Assembly: GCA_002917075.1 (NCBI GenBank) | Contig: NTMA01000071.1 | Span: 1-64,000, forward strand | DNA length: 64,000 nt | Source of the DNA: Hawksworthiomyces lignivorus | Lineage: Eukaryota > Ascomycota > Sordariomycetes > Ophiostomatales > Ophiostomataceae | Direction of reading: 5' to 3' | In this document: one piece after another, positions 32,531-44,340 of the stretch | Layout of the letters: every line of letters begins with the position of its first letter | How positions within the stretch are numbered: the stretch's first letter is position 1 | Notes under the pieces: generated by a model | What the model saw: the letters and a program-made list of their open reading frames with translations, nothing else | Told to the model about the DNA's origin: nothing | Databases searched by the model: none | Translations under genes and position numbers: made by a program

Positions 32531-34715
32531 TTACGCATCGTCTAGATTTTGGCTCGTAAAAGCAGGAAGCCTTTTGTAAACCTCTTCCCATGTCTCTCGC
32601 CCTTCAACAAGGCTACAAACAGCTTGCACGATATCATCTTCAGAAGAGCGTACTTGCGTCATGGAATCGCGTTCACGTAATGTTAATGAGCCATCTTTCA
32701 CGGTATCAAAGTCTATGGTGATGCCCAAAGGCGTGCCCAGCTCGTCATTCCTTGCGTACCGCTTTCCAATGGATGTCGATGACGAGTCAATGTCGTTGGC
32801 GATCCGCAGACGCCGCAGTTGACTGGCGAGCTTCTTCGCAATGGGCTGGAACGATGCATGATTCGAAAGTGGAGCTATTAGAACTTTCGTAGGAGCGACC
32901 AAGATCGGCAAGGAGAGCATCTAAGCAATGACGGTTTATGTGTTAGCAAAAATTCTTAATATTTAATCTCCAAAATGAGATGATGTGCCGCTCAGTCCGA
33001 AGAGTCGTTGATATAATTGTCTTCCACTGGCACCCGAGGTTTGTTTTTGCAATCTCACCCCTCGTGCAGCATCGTTTGGCCGCGTCCAGTAGACGTGTTC
33101 TAACACGCTGTATAAAATACGTCCAATACCAAATGAGGGCTCAATGACATTTGGTGTATAAGTGCGCGTGTATTCTGTGCGAGTCGCCTTTGCAATCGAG
33201 CATAGATCACGTGAAAGCTCGGCTGTCGTACTACCATCTAACAGTGGCTCGGCCGTGGGAACGGTGATCACGGCCTTTTCGGCAAGCTCTGTAGCAAGCA
33301 TTTCGAGGCTCTTCTGGTCCAATGCTGTCACAGATGCTTCAATTTTCTTGGCGTCCTTTTTGAACCTCGGCCCCAGCACCTTCTTATCCAAGGTCGCTTG
33401 CCACTCTTCCACTTTGATAGGCTCCGGCCGAGGGACTTCGACAGACAGCGCAGCACCTGTATGCTTCGAATGCACAGATAAGTCATACGCACTCCGGTCC
33501 GCACAACCAACGCACTCGATCCAACCGTAGCTGGTTAGAAGTTCTGCATCCCAGCAATCTGAGGCGTAGTGGGCCATTTCGTTTGCCAGATGCTGCCGGA
33601 AGCGCACTTTCTTTGGATCAACGCCGATCTTCACGAGGAACAAGTAGATACGGACAAGAAAGTAGCCGAGCGTCTCGTTGTCAACCGTTTTCGATTTCAT
33701 GGCTTCACCGATTGAGATGTGTGCTGGCGACGTGACGCCAGCTAGTTGCTCATCCCGGTTGAGGAGAGGGAGTTGAACGCTAGCCACCTCCACAAACCGG
33801 TCATGGCTTTTGCTTGTTTCCGGATCTACAAAATGCTCTATTTCGGCCATGAGAAACTCGCGGACACGAAGCAAGCCCGACCGCGGAGAGATCTCGTTGC
33901 GGTACGACTTGCCAATGCATGCCGACGCAAACGGAAGAGCACCGCGGCGGAATTCAAGCAGCTTTTGGAAGTTGAGAAACTGGCCCTGGGCAGTCTCCGG
34001 TCGCAAATATACTGGAGCCGAAGAACTGGGTCCAATTGTAGACTTGAACATGAGATTGAATGGTACGGGTGGGAGAACTTCCCCGTTGCCGTTCGGATTT
34101 CTGATATCATACTTTTGGATTAACTCCCCGAGCTCGGGACCGTCATAGTTATCAAGCTGTATGTTTTTTGTTAGTAGCCAGAAGACATACTCTGTTTGTT
34201 ATTTAAAATAAATGTGTCTTTTTGATCTATGGAAGAGGGCAACAGACCTGTGCAAGAATCATTTCGTATTCCTTTACAACGGCGTCATCCAACTTAGGAG
34301 CTTTCTGGCGGGAGGCTCCCGCGGATGGAATGTTCTGCTGGACAGCAAGTCGTGCTTCCAATACTGATTTGACAAGATGATCTGCTCGCAGGTAGTCGCC
34401 CTTGACAGGATCTCGGCACATCCAGTCGGCAAACTTGTCGACATGGCCGCTGGTCTTGAGGACTTCTTCGGGGGTAATTGCGGTACAGTCTAATTCCATG
34501 ATGTTCTCCTCAATGACGAAATGGTTCCGCCATTCATTGATAACATTCGTCTGGAGAGCGCAGCCGGGGGGCCCATAGTCGTACAGACCTCGATTATCGC
34601 CCTTAAAGTTAGGTGCTGTGCGATAGACTTCGAAGGCCTCTGTAAAGAAAAAGCGACGCTTGAGGAGGGATTCAAACGACGTACGGCTAAACGCCGTCGT
34701 CGTTTCTTGGGTCAT
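32531..34715 (-). CDS. GRS1: Glycyl-tRNA synthetase
   Basis: Class II alpha2 enzyme charging glycine to tRNA-Gly in cytosol and often mitochondria. Exons (minus) 34715-34248, 34156-33059 and 32920-32531 give 651 residues, the normal fungal length. Motif 1 and 2 regions are visible (GLYDYGPPGCALQTNVI, YLRPETAQGQFLNF, SYRNEISPRSGLLRVREF), as is motif 3 (EPSFGIGRILYSVLEH). The C-terminal anticodon-binding domain follows the last intron (LVAPTKVLIAPLS, SIGKRYARNDELGTPLGITIDF, LTLRERDSMTQVR). The first donor is GTCTGT and the last intron is 138 bp. Housekeeping gene marking the right border of the catabolic cluster. Confidence 0.96.
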
Positions 34716-35116
34716 CTTTTGATATTTTTCCCCCCTTTTTTCGCTTATTTGACAAAGTGACTTGAAAGAATGTAGAATTCTGAAATGTCTGTTCGTTCTG
34801 TGTCCTTTGTTTCATGGAGGGGAGAGGGGCATTTCAGCTGTGACTCAACATTTGTTCCTGTATAATATGCGGCCATTAAGGGGGCCAAAATGACCATGGC
34901 CAATCAATAAAACATCCATTGTGTTACATATCTCAATTTGGATAAGTCGAAGATCAACATGACGTGTTCCGCAAGAAAACTTTAATTAGTAAATGATATT
35001 TACAAAGGAAATGGGCTTTTTTTTTCTCTTCCAAAGATGTATACGGGGTGTCAGACTGCCATAGGTTCTATAATTTACGGTGCATCAGTTGGGTCCCTGG
35101 ACAGTTTGATTAGCTT
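34716..35116. other. Intergenic
   Basis: Promoter of glycyl-tRNA synthetase and 3' flank of the aldo-keto reductase gene. Nothing further recognised. Confidence 0.5.
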
Positions 35117-36238
35117 TCATAGACTTGGACTTCTTCTTAAGATCTGACCAAAAGCCTGACTGAGATCGACATACCAGTCTGTGACGAGATACTCGTCAAG
35201 ATTATCCATCGTTTTTAGGTCTTCTGCAGAAATCTCGAAGCCATTCACCTCTGCATTTTCGATGATCCGAGCCGGCTTCACGCTCTTCGGCAGAGGTACC
35301 ATACCGTGCTGTAGCGACCAGCGCACTAGCAGCTGGGCGGGCGTGCAGCCGTACTTCTTGGAAAGGCCGACGATCGTCGGATGCCGCATGCGCATCGCGC
35401 GCACCAAGGGAGCGTACGCCTCTACCACGATACCATGGCGCGCACAGGCGTCCCGGATATCGGTGCGAGTGTTGAACGGGTGCGACTCGATCTGGTTAAC
35501 CACGGGCGGGATGCGAGCGGCTGCCATCAGCTCTTCAATCTGTGAGACAGGGGGCAATGGGACGTCAGCATCAGGCTACGGCGGACGATCTGCGAGCCAT
35601 TTAAACGCAGGTAGCCTCGGCAGAAAAGGGGGAATTGGCGGGTCGACAGAAAAGACCCCCGGGGGGGGGGGGGGGGGGGGGGGGACTTCATACATGTGCT
35701 ACGCCGTAGTTGCTGACGCCTCCGGAGCGGATCTCGCCATCGTCGATGGCGTCTTCGACGGCGCGCCAGCTGACTAACCGGGCCTCTCGGCCGCCGTAGG
35801 GGCTGTGCAGCAGAAACAAGTCGATGTAGCCCAGGCCGCAGGCAGCCACGGACCGGCGGATGGACCGGCGGACGGCGTCGTACGCCGAGCTGTTCTCAGC
35901 CAACTTGGATGTGTAGAAGATGTCCTCGCGCGTCAGGGTGCCGTCTTCCAGTGCTGCGCGGAGAGCGTCACCGGCCTGCTTCTCGTTGTGGTACATCTGC
36001 GCGCAGTCGAATCCACGGTAGCCAGCGGCCAGGGCAGCTGTGACAGACTTGCGCGCCTCGTTGCCAGACATCATGTACAGGCCCAACTGAATCTGCGGCA
36101 TCATCCTGCCGTTTGACAGCTACCAACGGCGAAACAATACAATTTATTCAGCGGAAGCAGGACTAAAGAGGGAGGATCGCAAAAGCTTGAATCTCTCACC
36201 TTGACCTTGCTGGCCAGCGTATATGACACCGGAGCCAT
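35117..36238 (-). CDS. Aldo-keto reductase
   Basis: NADPH-dependent carbonyl reductase. Exons (minus) 36238-36200, 36119-35694 and 35539-35117, 295 residues. The catalytic set is visible: [14 protein letters not shown] (Asp and Tyr), FYTSKL (Lys), and [10 protein letters not shown] (His). VNQIESHPF and the cofactor-binding [16 protein letters not shown] are also present. The short first exon is supported by the restored opening [26 protein letters not shown]. The second intron is unusually long (154 bp) and contains a C24 tract on the coding strand. Substrate unknown. Confidence 0.93.
35656..35684. repeat. C5-G24 homopolymer inside an intron
   Basis: Five C followed by 24 G on the plus strand, within intron 2 of the aldo-keto reductase gene, about 10 bp from its donor site. 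Such G tracts can form quadruplex structures on the DNA, and the pre-mRNA would carry C24. Confidence 0.85.
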
Positions 36239-36658
36239 GGATCGACTCTTTGCTTTGGAGCGAAGTTAAATCAAAGGATTGACCTTGAACAAGTAAAAGT
36301 GATAAGAGCACTAAACACGAAATATCAAAGAGGCTGGGCTAGGATTGGTAAGGTGCCAAATATCTCCATAATGCTGAAGTATCGGCAAATCGGAGTCTTG
36401 ATAATGGCCAGGCGGGAATTTTAGATTGGAACAGTGATGATTATGTCAGATTTCAATTACCTAAATTTCAGATTGTCAACTATCGCCGCGAACTCGCTGA
36501 AAATATGACAGAAATGAGTGTTCTGAAGGCTTGGTCAAATGGGCAAACTTAATACCGAAAACACGCTTATCTTGGTCTTATTTTCTACTTTTTTGCCTCT
36601 ACTTTTAACTACAGAGGAAGAGAGATCGGAGGTTAATCACGTTTCTCGAACAACGTGC

Positions 36659-36696
<38 letters not shown>

Positions 36697-36831
36697 GTCG
36701 TAATCATAATATCATAAAATAAAAAGACCATTAACTACCTGACTAGACCACGCCACAAGCACTTACTACACCGTTCTCGTCATGCTCTACCCCCACCAAA
36801 GCTTGCTAGAGCAGTTCCTCCACTTCCCCCC
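36239..36831. other. Intergenic with GT/GA microsatellite
   Basis: Promoter of the aldo-keto reductase and 3' flank of the kinase gene. A compound (GT)n(GA)n repeat lies at about 36657-36697. No gene recognised. Confidence 0.5.
36657..36697. repeat. Compound (GT)n(GA)n microsatellite
   Basis: About nine GT units followed by about eleven GA units. Confidence 0.85.
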
Positions 36832-37929
36832 CTAAGATTGCCCCTGGACAAGATCGGAGAACCAAGGATGCCGCAGTGCGTCAGCAGCGCTGACTCTCAT
36901 GTCTGGGCGTAGCTGTAGTATGCTTCTAAGCAAATCGAGACCGAGGGGATCAATCTGGGGCAAGACCTGGGCCAGGTCCCGAGTGGCGTAAACTTGGGCG
37001 AAGTAGCTCGGCTTGTACTCGGATAACCGCGAGATGCCAGGCCACGAAAATTCGGACGGTGTACCGAGCAGGCGGAAGATGCGCTGCAGCTGGTCTTCAT
37101 TGTTGGTACCTGGGAAGAGCGGGCGGCCAGTGTACATCTCGGCCATGATGCAGCCGATGGACCAGAGGTCGATGCTCGTGGCGTAGGTGCGGCTGCCCAG
37201 GAGCACGTCGGGCGGGCGGTACCAGAGCGTGACGACCTCGTTGGAGAACGTGTTGACGGGGATGCCAAAGGCGCGAGCTAAACCGAAGTCGGCGAGTTTC
37301 AGCTGGCCTTTGCTGTTAATCAGCAAGTTCTGCGGTTTGAGGTCTCGGTGGAGGATGCGCTTTTCGTGGCAGTACGCGATTCCCCGGAGGAGCTGGCAGG
37401 TGAAAGATTTGATCGTGAGAGTATCGAGCTGGCCGCGGTCTCCGCCCTTGGTCTCCATGTATCTCTTCAGGTCCATGTCCATGTACTCGGAGACGAGCAC
37501 GAGCTTGTTTTCTGCGTGTATGACATCGTAGAGCGGTAGGATGTTGGCGTGCTTCAGCTCTTTCATCAAAGAAACCTCGCGGATTGCCGTGGATGGCGTC
37601 CCCTCTTCCGCATCCAAATGAATCTCTTTCAGAGCAACCAGCTCGCCGGTCTGTCGGTTTCGGCCTTTGAAGACCTAATAAAGATAATCGATGGCAGAGA
37701 CAAGGATATTGTTAATGAGAAGCCCGCACGCCTACGGGAATCGAGCCCGAATCGAGAGGTATGGTGTTCTGTAGATCAACTCACAGTAGCATAAGTGCCT
37801 TCACCCAGCTGCAGAAGTATTTCGCTCGTCAGCAAAAGATGACATGAAATCATCACGGCACGATCTAAGATGAACAAAACAAACCTTTTCCAATTGCTGG
37901 AAGTTGCCGGGGTGCGGTGCTCTAGCCAT
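36832..37929 (-). CDS. pho85: Pho85-type cyclin-dependent kinase
   Basis: Ser/Thr kinase that with Pcl-type cyclins controls phosphate response, glycogen and cell cycle. Exons (minus) 37929-37885, 37808-37785 and 37674-36832, 303 residues, matching yeast Pho85. The 24-bp middle exon encodes the glycine-rich loop (LGEGTYAT). Lys39 (VALKEI), PSTAIRE at 50-56, catalytic loop [14 protein letters not shown], and the Pho85-type activation segment ([14 protein letters not shown]) lacking a Cdk1-type T-loop Thr are all visible. The PSTAIRE and GIPVNTF context favours Pho85/PhoA over Cdk1. A 110-bp intron follows the micro-exon. Confidence 0.95.
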
Positions 37930-39006
37930 CTTCCGAGTGGGCTGGTTGGCTGGTTGGCTGGAGAGGCGCCGGGTGAGCAAGGCGTTTGAAGCTTATGTTA
38001 TGTAGAGTGAAAGATGACAGAGAGTTCCACCACCAGCCCCGCCCATGGCCTCAGCAAAAAGCTAAGTCGTGACCTAAGCGCAATTCTAATATGCACGGCC
38101 CTGAAAGAGGGGGGGGACTGATTGATCGATTAATTGATTGATAACAATCTAGAGTCGTCGCGTCAGGATTTCTTCCTTTGTCTGCAAGATAGGCGGACTT
38201 AAGGTCCAGCCGCCTCTCCCGCCAAATTTATGTGGGAAATTTGGAATTTACACAACTGTGAGCAGCAATTTAGTCCCAGGGAGATCCATCCATAGCTGGA
38301 GAGCTCAAGATACAACGAGCCTTCCATGTACTAGCTTTAGCAGGTGTGAGCGCGTGACATCGAATCAGACTAGCGCCTAGAACCAAACATTCAACATAAC
38401 AAGGAGGAGACTTGGGACGCCTTGACGGATTCCCAGGCCTAGTGCAGTGCACTATCCAGGAGTACAATGCATCTGCTAGCGAATAGCATTAGCACCTTTG
38501 CCAACATTATGGCCGAGACCTTATTTGCTCACGCATTTTGAATTGTGTTTCTTACTATTTCACAAAATTGCGACTTGGAAAAACTCACCAGCTCTGTGAG
38601 ACCAAAATCGATGTCAGCTATAGAAATTGCAGGCATCTCCGCTTGTGCTGAGATATTTTGGAATATGCGTGTTTGGGACATATGTGGCTCTATTTATATT
38701 CGGCACCCATATACGTAATAAATTGAGTTACTTTCTCTTGGTATTCCCCGTGAACCAGCCCGATACCGCTTCGGGCTATCATCACCCCGTTCGTGGTAAA
38801 TCCCGGCCAAGAAGCATGCGGAGTAGCCTGTTTAGTAGGCGACCGACGATCGTGACAAGCTAGTACACTACTTGTCTAAGAAAGATATAAGGAGCTATAG
38901 AGAAAATGCCCTCACCCTCGATGCTGATCTCCTCCCATATACTGTCCTACATCCTCTGAGTTCATCATAATATTGCTATAGGTAATATACACTATTTACG
39001 TGTGCT
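37930..39006. promoter_or_regulatory. Divergent intergenic region, Pho85 / SDR
   Basis: About 1.1 kb between two start codons. Contains GGCTGGTTGGCTGGTTGGCT-like short repeats just upstream of the kinase start (37938-37960) and an AT-rich centre. Open frames here are short and without family features. Confidence 0.4.
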
Positions 39007-40044
39007 ATGGCTTCTCAAACCGCCTCTGGAGCTGTCCCATTCTCCGTGGATGGGAAAACGGCCATCGTCACTGGGGCGGGGTCAGGTAGCAATCCCCTCT
39101 TTCGCGTATTGGAGGTATCTCATACCTGACTATTATTTGTGCTTTTCTCTACAGGCATCAATCTTGCCTTCGCCCAGCTTCTCGTCTCCCGCAACTGCAA
39201 TGTGGTTCTCGCTGATCTGGCACTCCGGCCAGAGGCGGCCGAGTTCGTGTCGCAGCACAAGGGCACGGGAGGTGGCCCCCGCGCAGCTTTTGTCCAGACG
39301 GACGTGACTTCCTGGAAGGATATTGAACGCATGTTTGCATTTGCTCTGGCAGAATTTGGCGACTTTGACATTGTCTGCCCAGGCGCGGGCGTCTACGAGC
39401 CGCATTGGTCGTCGTTTTGGCATCCTCCTGGCTCTCCCGAGAGCAAGGACGCGGCCGACGGCGACCGCTATGCTCTCCTCGACATCAACATCACGCATCC
39501 CATCCGGAGCACCCAGCTCGCCATCTCGCACTGGCTGCACCCTCGCCCCCCCGCCGATCCGAAATTCCCCACGCCGCGCCCGGCGTCGCCCCAAAATCCC
39601 AAGCGCGTCGTGCATATTTCATCCGTCGCCGGTCAGCTGCCGGTCTTTCGGGCTCCCTTGTACGGAGCGTCCAAGTACGCCATCTCCGGGTTTGTCCGAT
39701 GTCTGGCCCCAATGGACAGCGTGGGTATCAGCGTCAGCGGCGTCGCCCCGGGCGTCGTGAGGACGCCTCTGTGGACAGAGCACCCAGAAAAGCTCGTCAA
39801 TGTGGACCAGGAACAGGACGCTTGGGTCACTCCAGAGGAGGTGGCCGAGGCCATGCTGCAGTGTGTTGAGAAAGAGCCGGGCGGCACAATCCTAGAAGTA
39901 GGGAGGGATTTTACTAGAAGCGTTCTTGCATACAACGACCCAGGCCCAGACCTAAGCCCAGCAAAGGGACTCGTTACCAGCAACTCAAACAAGGGGGACG
40001 AAATGGTGTGGGGGTGGCTGCAAGACCCAAAATGCTGGAGCTAG
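39007..40044 (+). CDS. SDR family oxidoreductase, 15-PGDH-like
   Basis: Exons 39007-39085 and 39155-40044, 322 residues. The cofactor loop reads TGAGSGIN (22-29): the last Gly of the usual TGxxxGxG is Asn. NNAG is replaced by PGAG (102-105). Catalytic Ser182/183 (HISSVAG), Tyr196 and Lys200 (YGASK) are intact, followed by GVAPGVVRTPLW. Domain order fits SDRs related to 15-hydroxyprostaglandin dehydrogenase. A proline-rich loop (about 157-175) is inserted before the catalytic Ser. Next to it, convergently, is a TRI12-type efflux pump; the pair could be a detoxification or small secondary-metabolite unit. Substrate unknown. Confidence 0.88.
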
Positions 40045-40836
40045 ACAAGAGTCCTCGTGTTCGACATGCCAATATAAGGTCATCCTCTCCCAGTTGCTAT
40101 ATCTTCTATAATGCTAAAATTCGAGACCATTGAGAGGAACTCCTTCGTTGGTATCGCACAACTTGTACACAACTGCAGCTACAGTTAAAATAATAGGCCT
40201 TGGAATGGATAGGCCATGGAATGAGAAGAAAAATAATATTCATACCTCAAAAGTGCAGGGGGGAAGGCACTTATATCGTTTATGCTTTGAAGTCTTGACT
40301 GGGCCGTTGTTTTCTTTGCTGTCCTGTTCGCTAGAATTGTGCAATGGCTATACAGTCGTGTTTCTCCCTAGGAAATAACAAACGATTCGGTTACAGAGCT
40401 ACCTTTCATAAATCGCTATATTTTATACCATGAATTTATGACTCGCCGAGTAGGCTAGATGCTGTCTATCCTCGGCCGGAAGATGTGTGGTGCTTTAGTG
40501 TCAGATAAAAAAAAAACCTTGTATACAACACATCCCCTGCCGCGGCATAAAAAAGGTAAAGCCCTGTGGAGCTTATTGAGTTTAAGGAACCTGGCATTTG
40601 CGGAGATAGTACAGAGATCGAAGGTACCAATCGTTGCCGCAATAAATTATTTCACCGCTATTGTATTTTTAAGGTCTGGGAAGATTTCATTCTATTATTA
40701 ATATTCGTATAGACTAACTCTAGCAATTTCTGAGGATCATTACGATGCCGAGGCCAAGACCTATACAGCAGAGAGATCCAAAAGACAAATGCCTTGCGAG
40801 TATATGCACTCCCCACACCTTTAAAAGATTTGTTAT
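40045..40836. other. Intergenic, convergent 3' ends
   Basis: AT-rich, between the SDR (+) and the MFS pump (-). No gene recognised. Confidence 0.5.
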
Positions 40837-42161
40837 CTAAATCACCACAGCAATGTGGTCATCCATGTACTTCCGAATATCTCCAAGGAAGAGTGCCGCA
40901 AGAATCGATACTCCACCAAACGCGATGCTCACATAGTATACGTATTTGTATCCCTCCGCAAATGCAAGTTTTCCAGCTGTAACAACAGTCTCATACAGAG
41001 CCTGGTTTCCAGCGATGCCAGGGACCTCTGCGATTTCATCGAGGAGAGAGGCGCCAGTTAAGACGATTACTTCTTCAATGACTGGAACGGAAGTGATGTT
41101 ACCATAAAGAACCATTGCACCACCGATATAGTGGATGGCGGCAGGTGTAAACTTGTTCAGGAACACATTGTAGTAGATGGAGTAGCCAATGCTGCCGCCG
41201 ATCACCCGAATACTCAGTGTCAAGGCTGCGACTGTGGCGATGAGATCGGGGGGACAAATAATTGTCGTGATGATGCTTGCTGGAACCACAATGCCTCCAA
41301 TTCCCAAGCCAGCTAGGACGAGGATTCCCCACAGCGTCGACATGTTGTAGGGTGTTGCAACAGCCATGGCTCCGCAGCCTGCCGTCATTAGCACCGACGA
41401 CACCACCATGAGAATCTTATTGGAGCCCTTAAAGACAGACAAAAGCCAGAGGATTATGCATGCGCCTGTCATGATGGCAAATCCAACAGGAATACTGCGG
41501 ATGCCGACTTGAACCGGATCATGATCATACATATTGAAGGCCTGTGTCGGCCAGAACATGAGGATTGAGAAAAAGTTGGCCCCGGAAATGAAGGTGATGA
41601 CGAGAGTTAGAATCAGTGTCTTCGGTGCCTGATTGATACGACGAGGAAACATGGGATATGGAGCAAAGAAGCTTTCCCAGATGAAAAATATGATAACCAA
41701 GAAGGCTCCAAGAATCATGGGTACCAGGACATGAGCAGAGGCCCAAGGGTACTGGTAACCACCCCACTGCATTCCAGCCATGAATAGGATCATTCCCGAG
41801 ATACTGAGTGCACCACCGACATAATCGATCCGTTTAATGATGTCGCTTCGGCTCAGGCCATCTGAGTTGGCGCGAGGGGGAGGGAAATAAAATATAGCAG
41901 TCAAGGCAAGACCAACAAACGCCCATAGTCCGCAGAACAATCCCACATATCTCCAGGAAGAGTGTGCGGCGATCAACTGGGCCCAAAGCACGGATGGACA
42001 AAACGGAACTATCGTGAAAATAAGTACTGCAACATATTTGCCTCTCTGGGATGTTGGAGCCATCTCCGACGTGGCTGCCAATGCAGTAAGTTCATTGACT
42101 CCTGCTCCAATTCCCGCAAACACCATTCCGCCTTTATTCCATCTCTGCTATCAGCGGCTGC

Positions 42162-42204
<43 letters not shown>

Positions 42205-42755
42205 GATAGACATAAAAATTTACAACATACCAATAAAGACATTCATAGAATGTGCAGTAGAGCAGATGATCATTCCAATGACAATGGATGTGGCCCCGCA
42301 GAGGGCCACATGTCGCCGCCCAAAAAGATCAGAGAGAGAACCTACAAAAGGGCAAATGGCAGCCAAAGACAGTAGGTTGGCTAGCACAAACCAGGTCCAC
42401 CGATCGTATCCACCAATATCTCCATAGATGTAAGGCGGAATGCCTCCAAAAAAATAAACCGGCAATTGAGAGGCTGTCCAGAGAAAGGCTTGTGAAACCA
42501 AGGCCATGAACCGTCTGCTTGTCATCTTTGCTTTCAATGTCAGCAAATGTCCAACAGAAGGCCAGCAACTCGGACCACCGAGAGTAGGCATACTTTCAAA
42601 ACTGCTTCTTCTCCAGACTCATTATCGCTGCCACGAGGAGATTCTATTTCCTTTGTCTTGTCGGTGGCAACAACCTCGAGCTCAGCCATGGATGGTTTGG
42701 CCATTTCCAAGTTGTGCCCGCCGATGTCTCCGGTATTCAGATGATTCGACTCCAT
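40837..42755 (-). CDS. MFS efflux transporter, TRI12 (trichothecene pump) family
   Basis: Exons (minus) 42755-42594, 42525-42231 and 42131-40837, 583 residues, 14 membrane segments expected. Family landmarks: YFFGGIPPYIYGDIGG, the MFS signature GSLSDLFGRRHVAL, GMVFAGIGAGVNELTALAATSEMAP, RGKYVAVLIFTIVPFCPSVLWAQLI, and a C-terminal WESFF/PMFPRR region. The N-terminus is a charged cytosolic tail. The family exports trichothecenes and siderophore-like or other toxic compounds, but no biosynthetic genes are nearby, so a general efflux role is as likely. The second intron contains a 39-nt A tract (coding strand). Splicing restores FIGGMVFAG. The first junction is less certain, because the frame is open through that intron. 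Confidence 0.9.
42165..42203. repeat. Homopolymer T39 inside an intron
   Basis: Thirty-nine T on the plus strand, so A39 in the pre-mRNA, within intron 2 of the TRI12-type gene. The length may be uncertain in the assembly. Confidence 0.85.
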
Positions 42756-44340
42756 AGCTCCTGGTCCACTAGTAATTGTGTGGCGGAGATTTGAGGATAT
42801 TAGCGTAGATCTTCCTAGAGAACAAATGAAGAACTCTGAGCAGATGTGAATGATGTGCCTTTGGAGGAAAAACAAAACTAATGAGAAAACCAGGACCAGC
42901 GGACTTTTATGTCTACAATTAATTTTCTTTTTTTTGTAGTTTACCAAGTGATACCGGAACCATTTACCATTCTCCTCTCGACCTTCAACATATCCTCCCG
43001 ATACTTGAAAGCGACTACCGACAACATCTCCGCACGGCCTGAGGGGAACTGCTAAAGGGCACATGCTGCTATATTGCAGTACCGAGGCTTCTCCGCAAAA
43101 GACGAGAACGGAGACACTTCTTAATTCGGATTTACACGCCACTGGCTTCAATAATTGTCTTTAAAACACATCGCTAAATACTGTACTTAAAAAGAAAGGT
43201 CCAGACCAGCGTACTATTGTATGAAGAGAGTGACGTAGTAATTGACCCCCTGACAAGTCACTTTCTCGACGCGCTGTCGCTGTTTATGCTCGAATTGGAC
43301 ATAAATAGCGGACGTGTATCAAACAATGACTTCGCTCAGAGGTATACTACGTTTTTTCATTGCTTTTCCTCTCTTTATTTACCGAAAAACCAATTTACTA
43401 CACACCCACACACATGCATCATCAGGTTTAATCCGGGGTTGGTTTCTTTTTTGGGCTTAATCATATATATTAGCCAATCATGATTATGTAGATCTTTACT
43501 AAGCGAAACTCATCTGGGGTAGAAAATGGTATGCATTCTAGCCATAGCTAACATTTACAGAATTACGAAGATCCCACTAAGGAGTGGTCAAGAACAAGGT
43601 GTTGGCAGCTACCGGATGTGCGGGTTTCTCTCCTACAACTCTTTTCTTGATGCTTGTCGAGTATATAGGCCGGGCCGTAGTCTGAGCTGTTTCCAGTGCG
43701 CTTCATCCACCGTAGATGGATCTGGCAGCCTCACCTCCTGGACACAGTCGGTGGAAGAGCTCTTCAGTAGTCTCGGACCAATTCGGGGCTTCCCAAGGCT
43801 TCTGCCGTAGCGGAGGATCACATTTCCGAAGTCTCCGTATCCTCCTGCAAGTATAGACGGGAACTTCGTGCTTGCATCGAGTGTAGAGGTAGGCTGGAAG
43901 GCATATGTGCTGAATGTTAGAAGAAAGAGACCCAATTAAGGCCACAAAAGTGTGCAAGCAACCTTGTACAGCTAGAAGAGTTTCTTAGTTCTGCCAGTCT
44001 TCACCGCCCTCTTGAGCAATAAAAGGGGAGTAATAGACCTATGAGCTTTTCCAGGAGATAGGGAGAGTATCGGCATTTCGACAGATAAACTGAGGCCGAG
44101 TCTCTCTAACCAGACAGAAGCAAATCGAGAAAGCCTATTCTCAAGTTGATTGAAGGTGTTTTGGTTAAGCTATGAACAAGGTATCTAGCCTTTTGCCATG
44201 CGCCGCCCAACCACAAGGCGGGAATAGCCTCATACAAAGGGAGGCTCCTGCTAGACATAGAGGCCGGCCTTTCTCTCTCTGGCCCTGGAAATTGCTAGTC
44301 AACGGCTGATCAGATAGCCATAGGCCTCTTGTGTCCCGTT
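42756..44340. other. Intergenic, promoter of the MFS pump and gene-poor DNA
   Basis: About 1.6 kb. Contains the MFS promoter and short open frames without family features. The right part may belong to the decayed transposon that follows, but no inverted repeats were identified. Confidence 0.4.
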
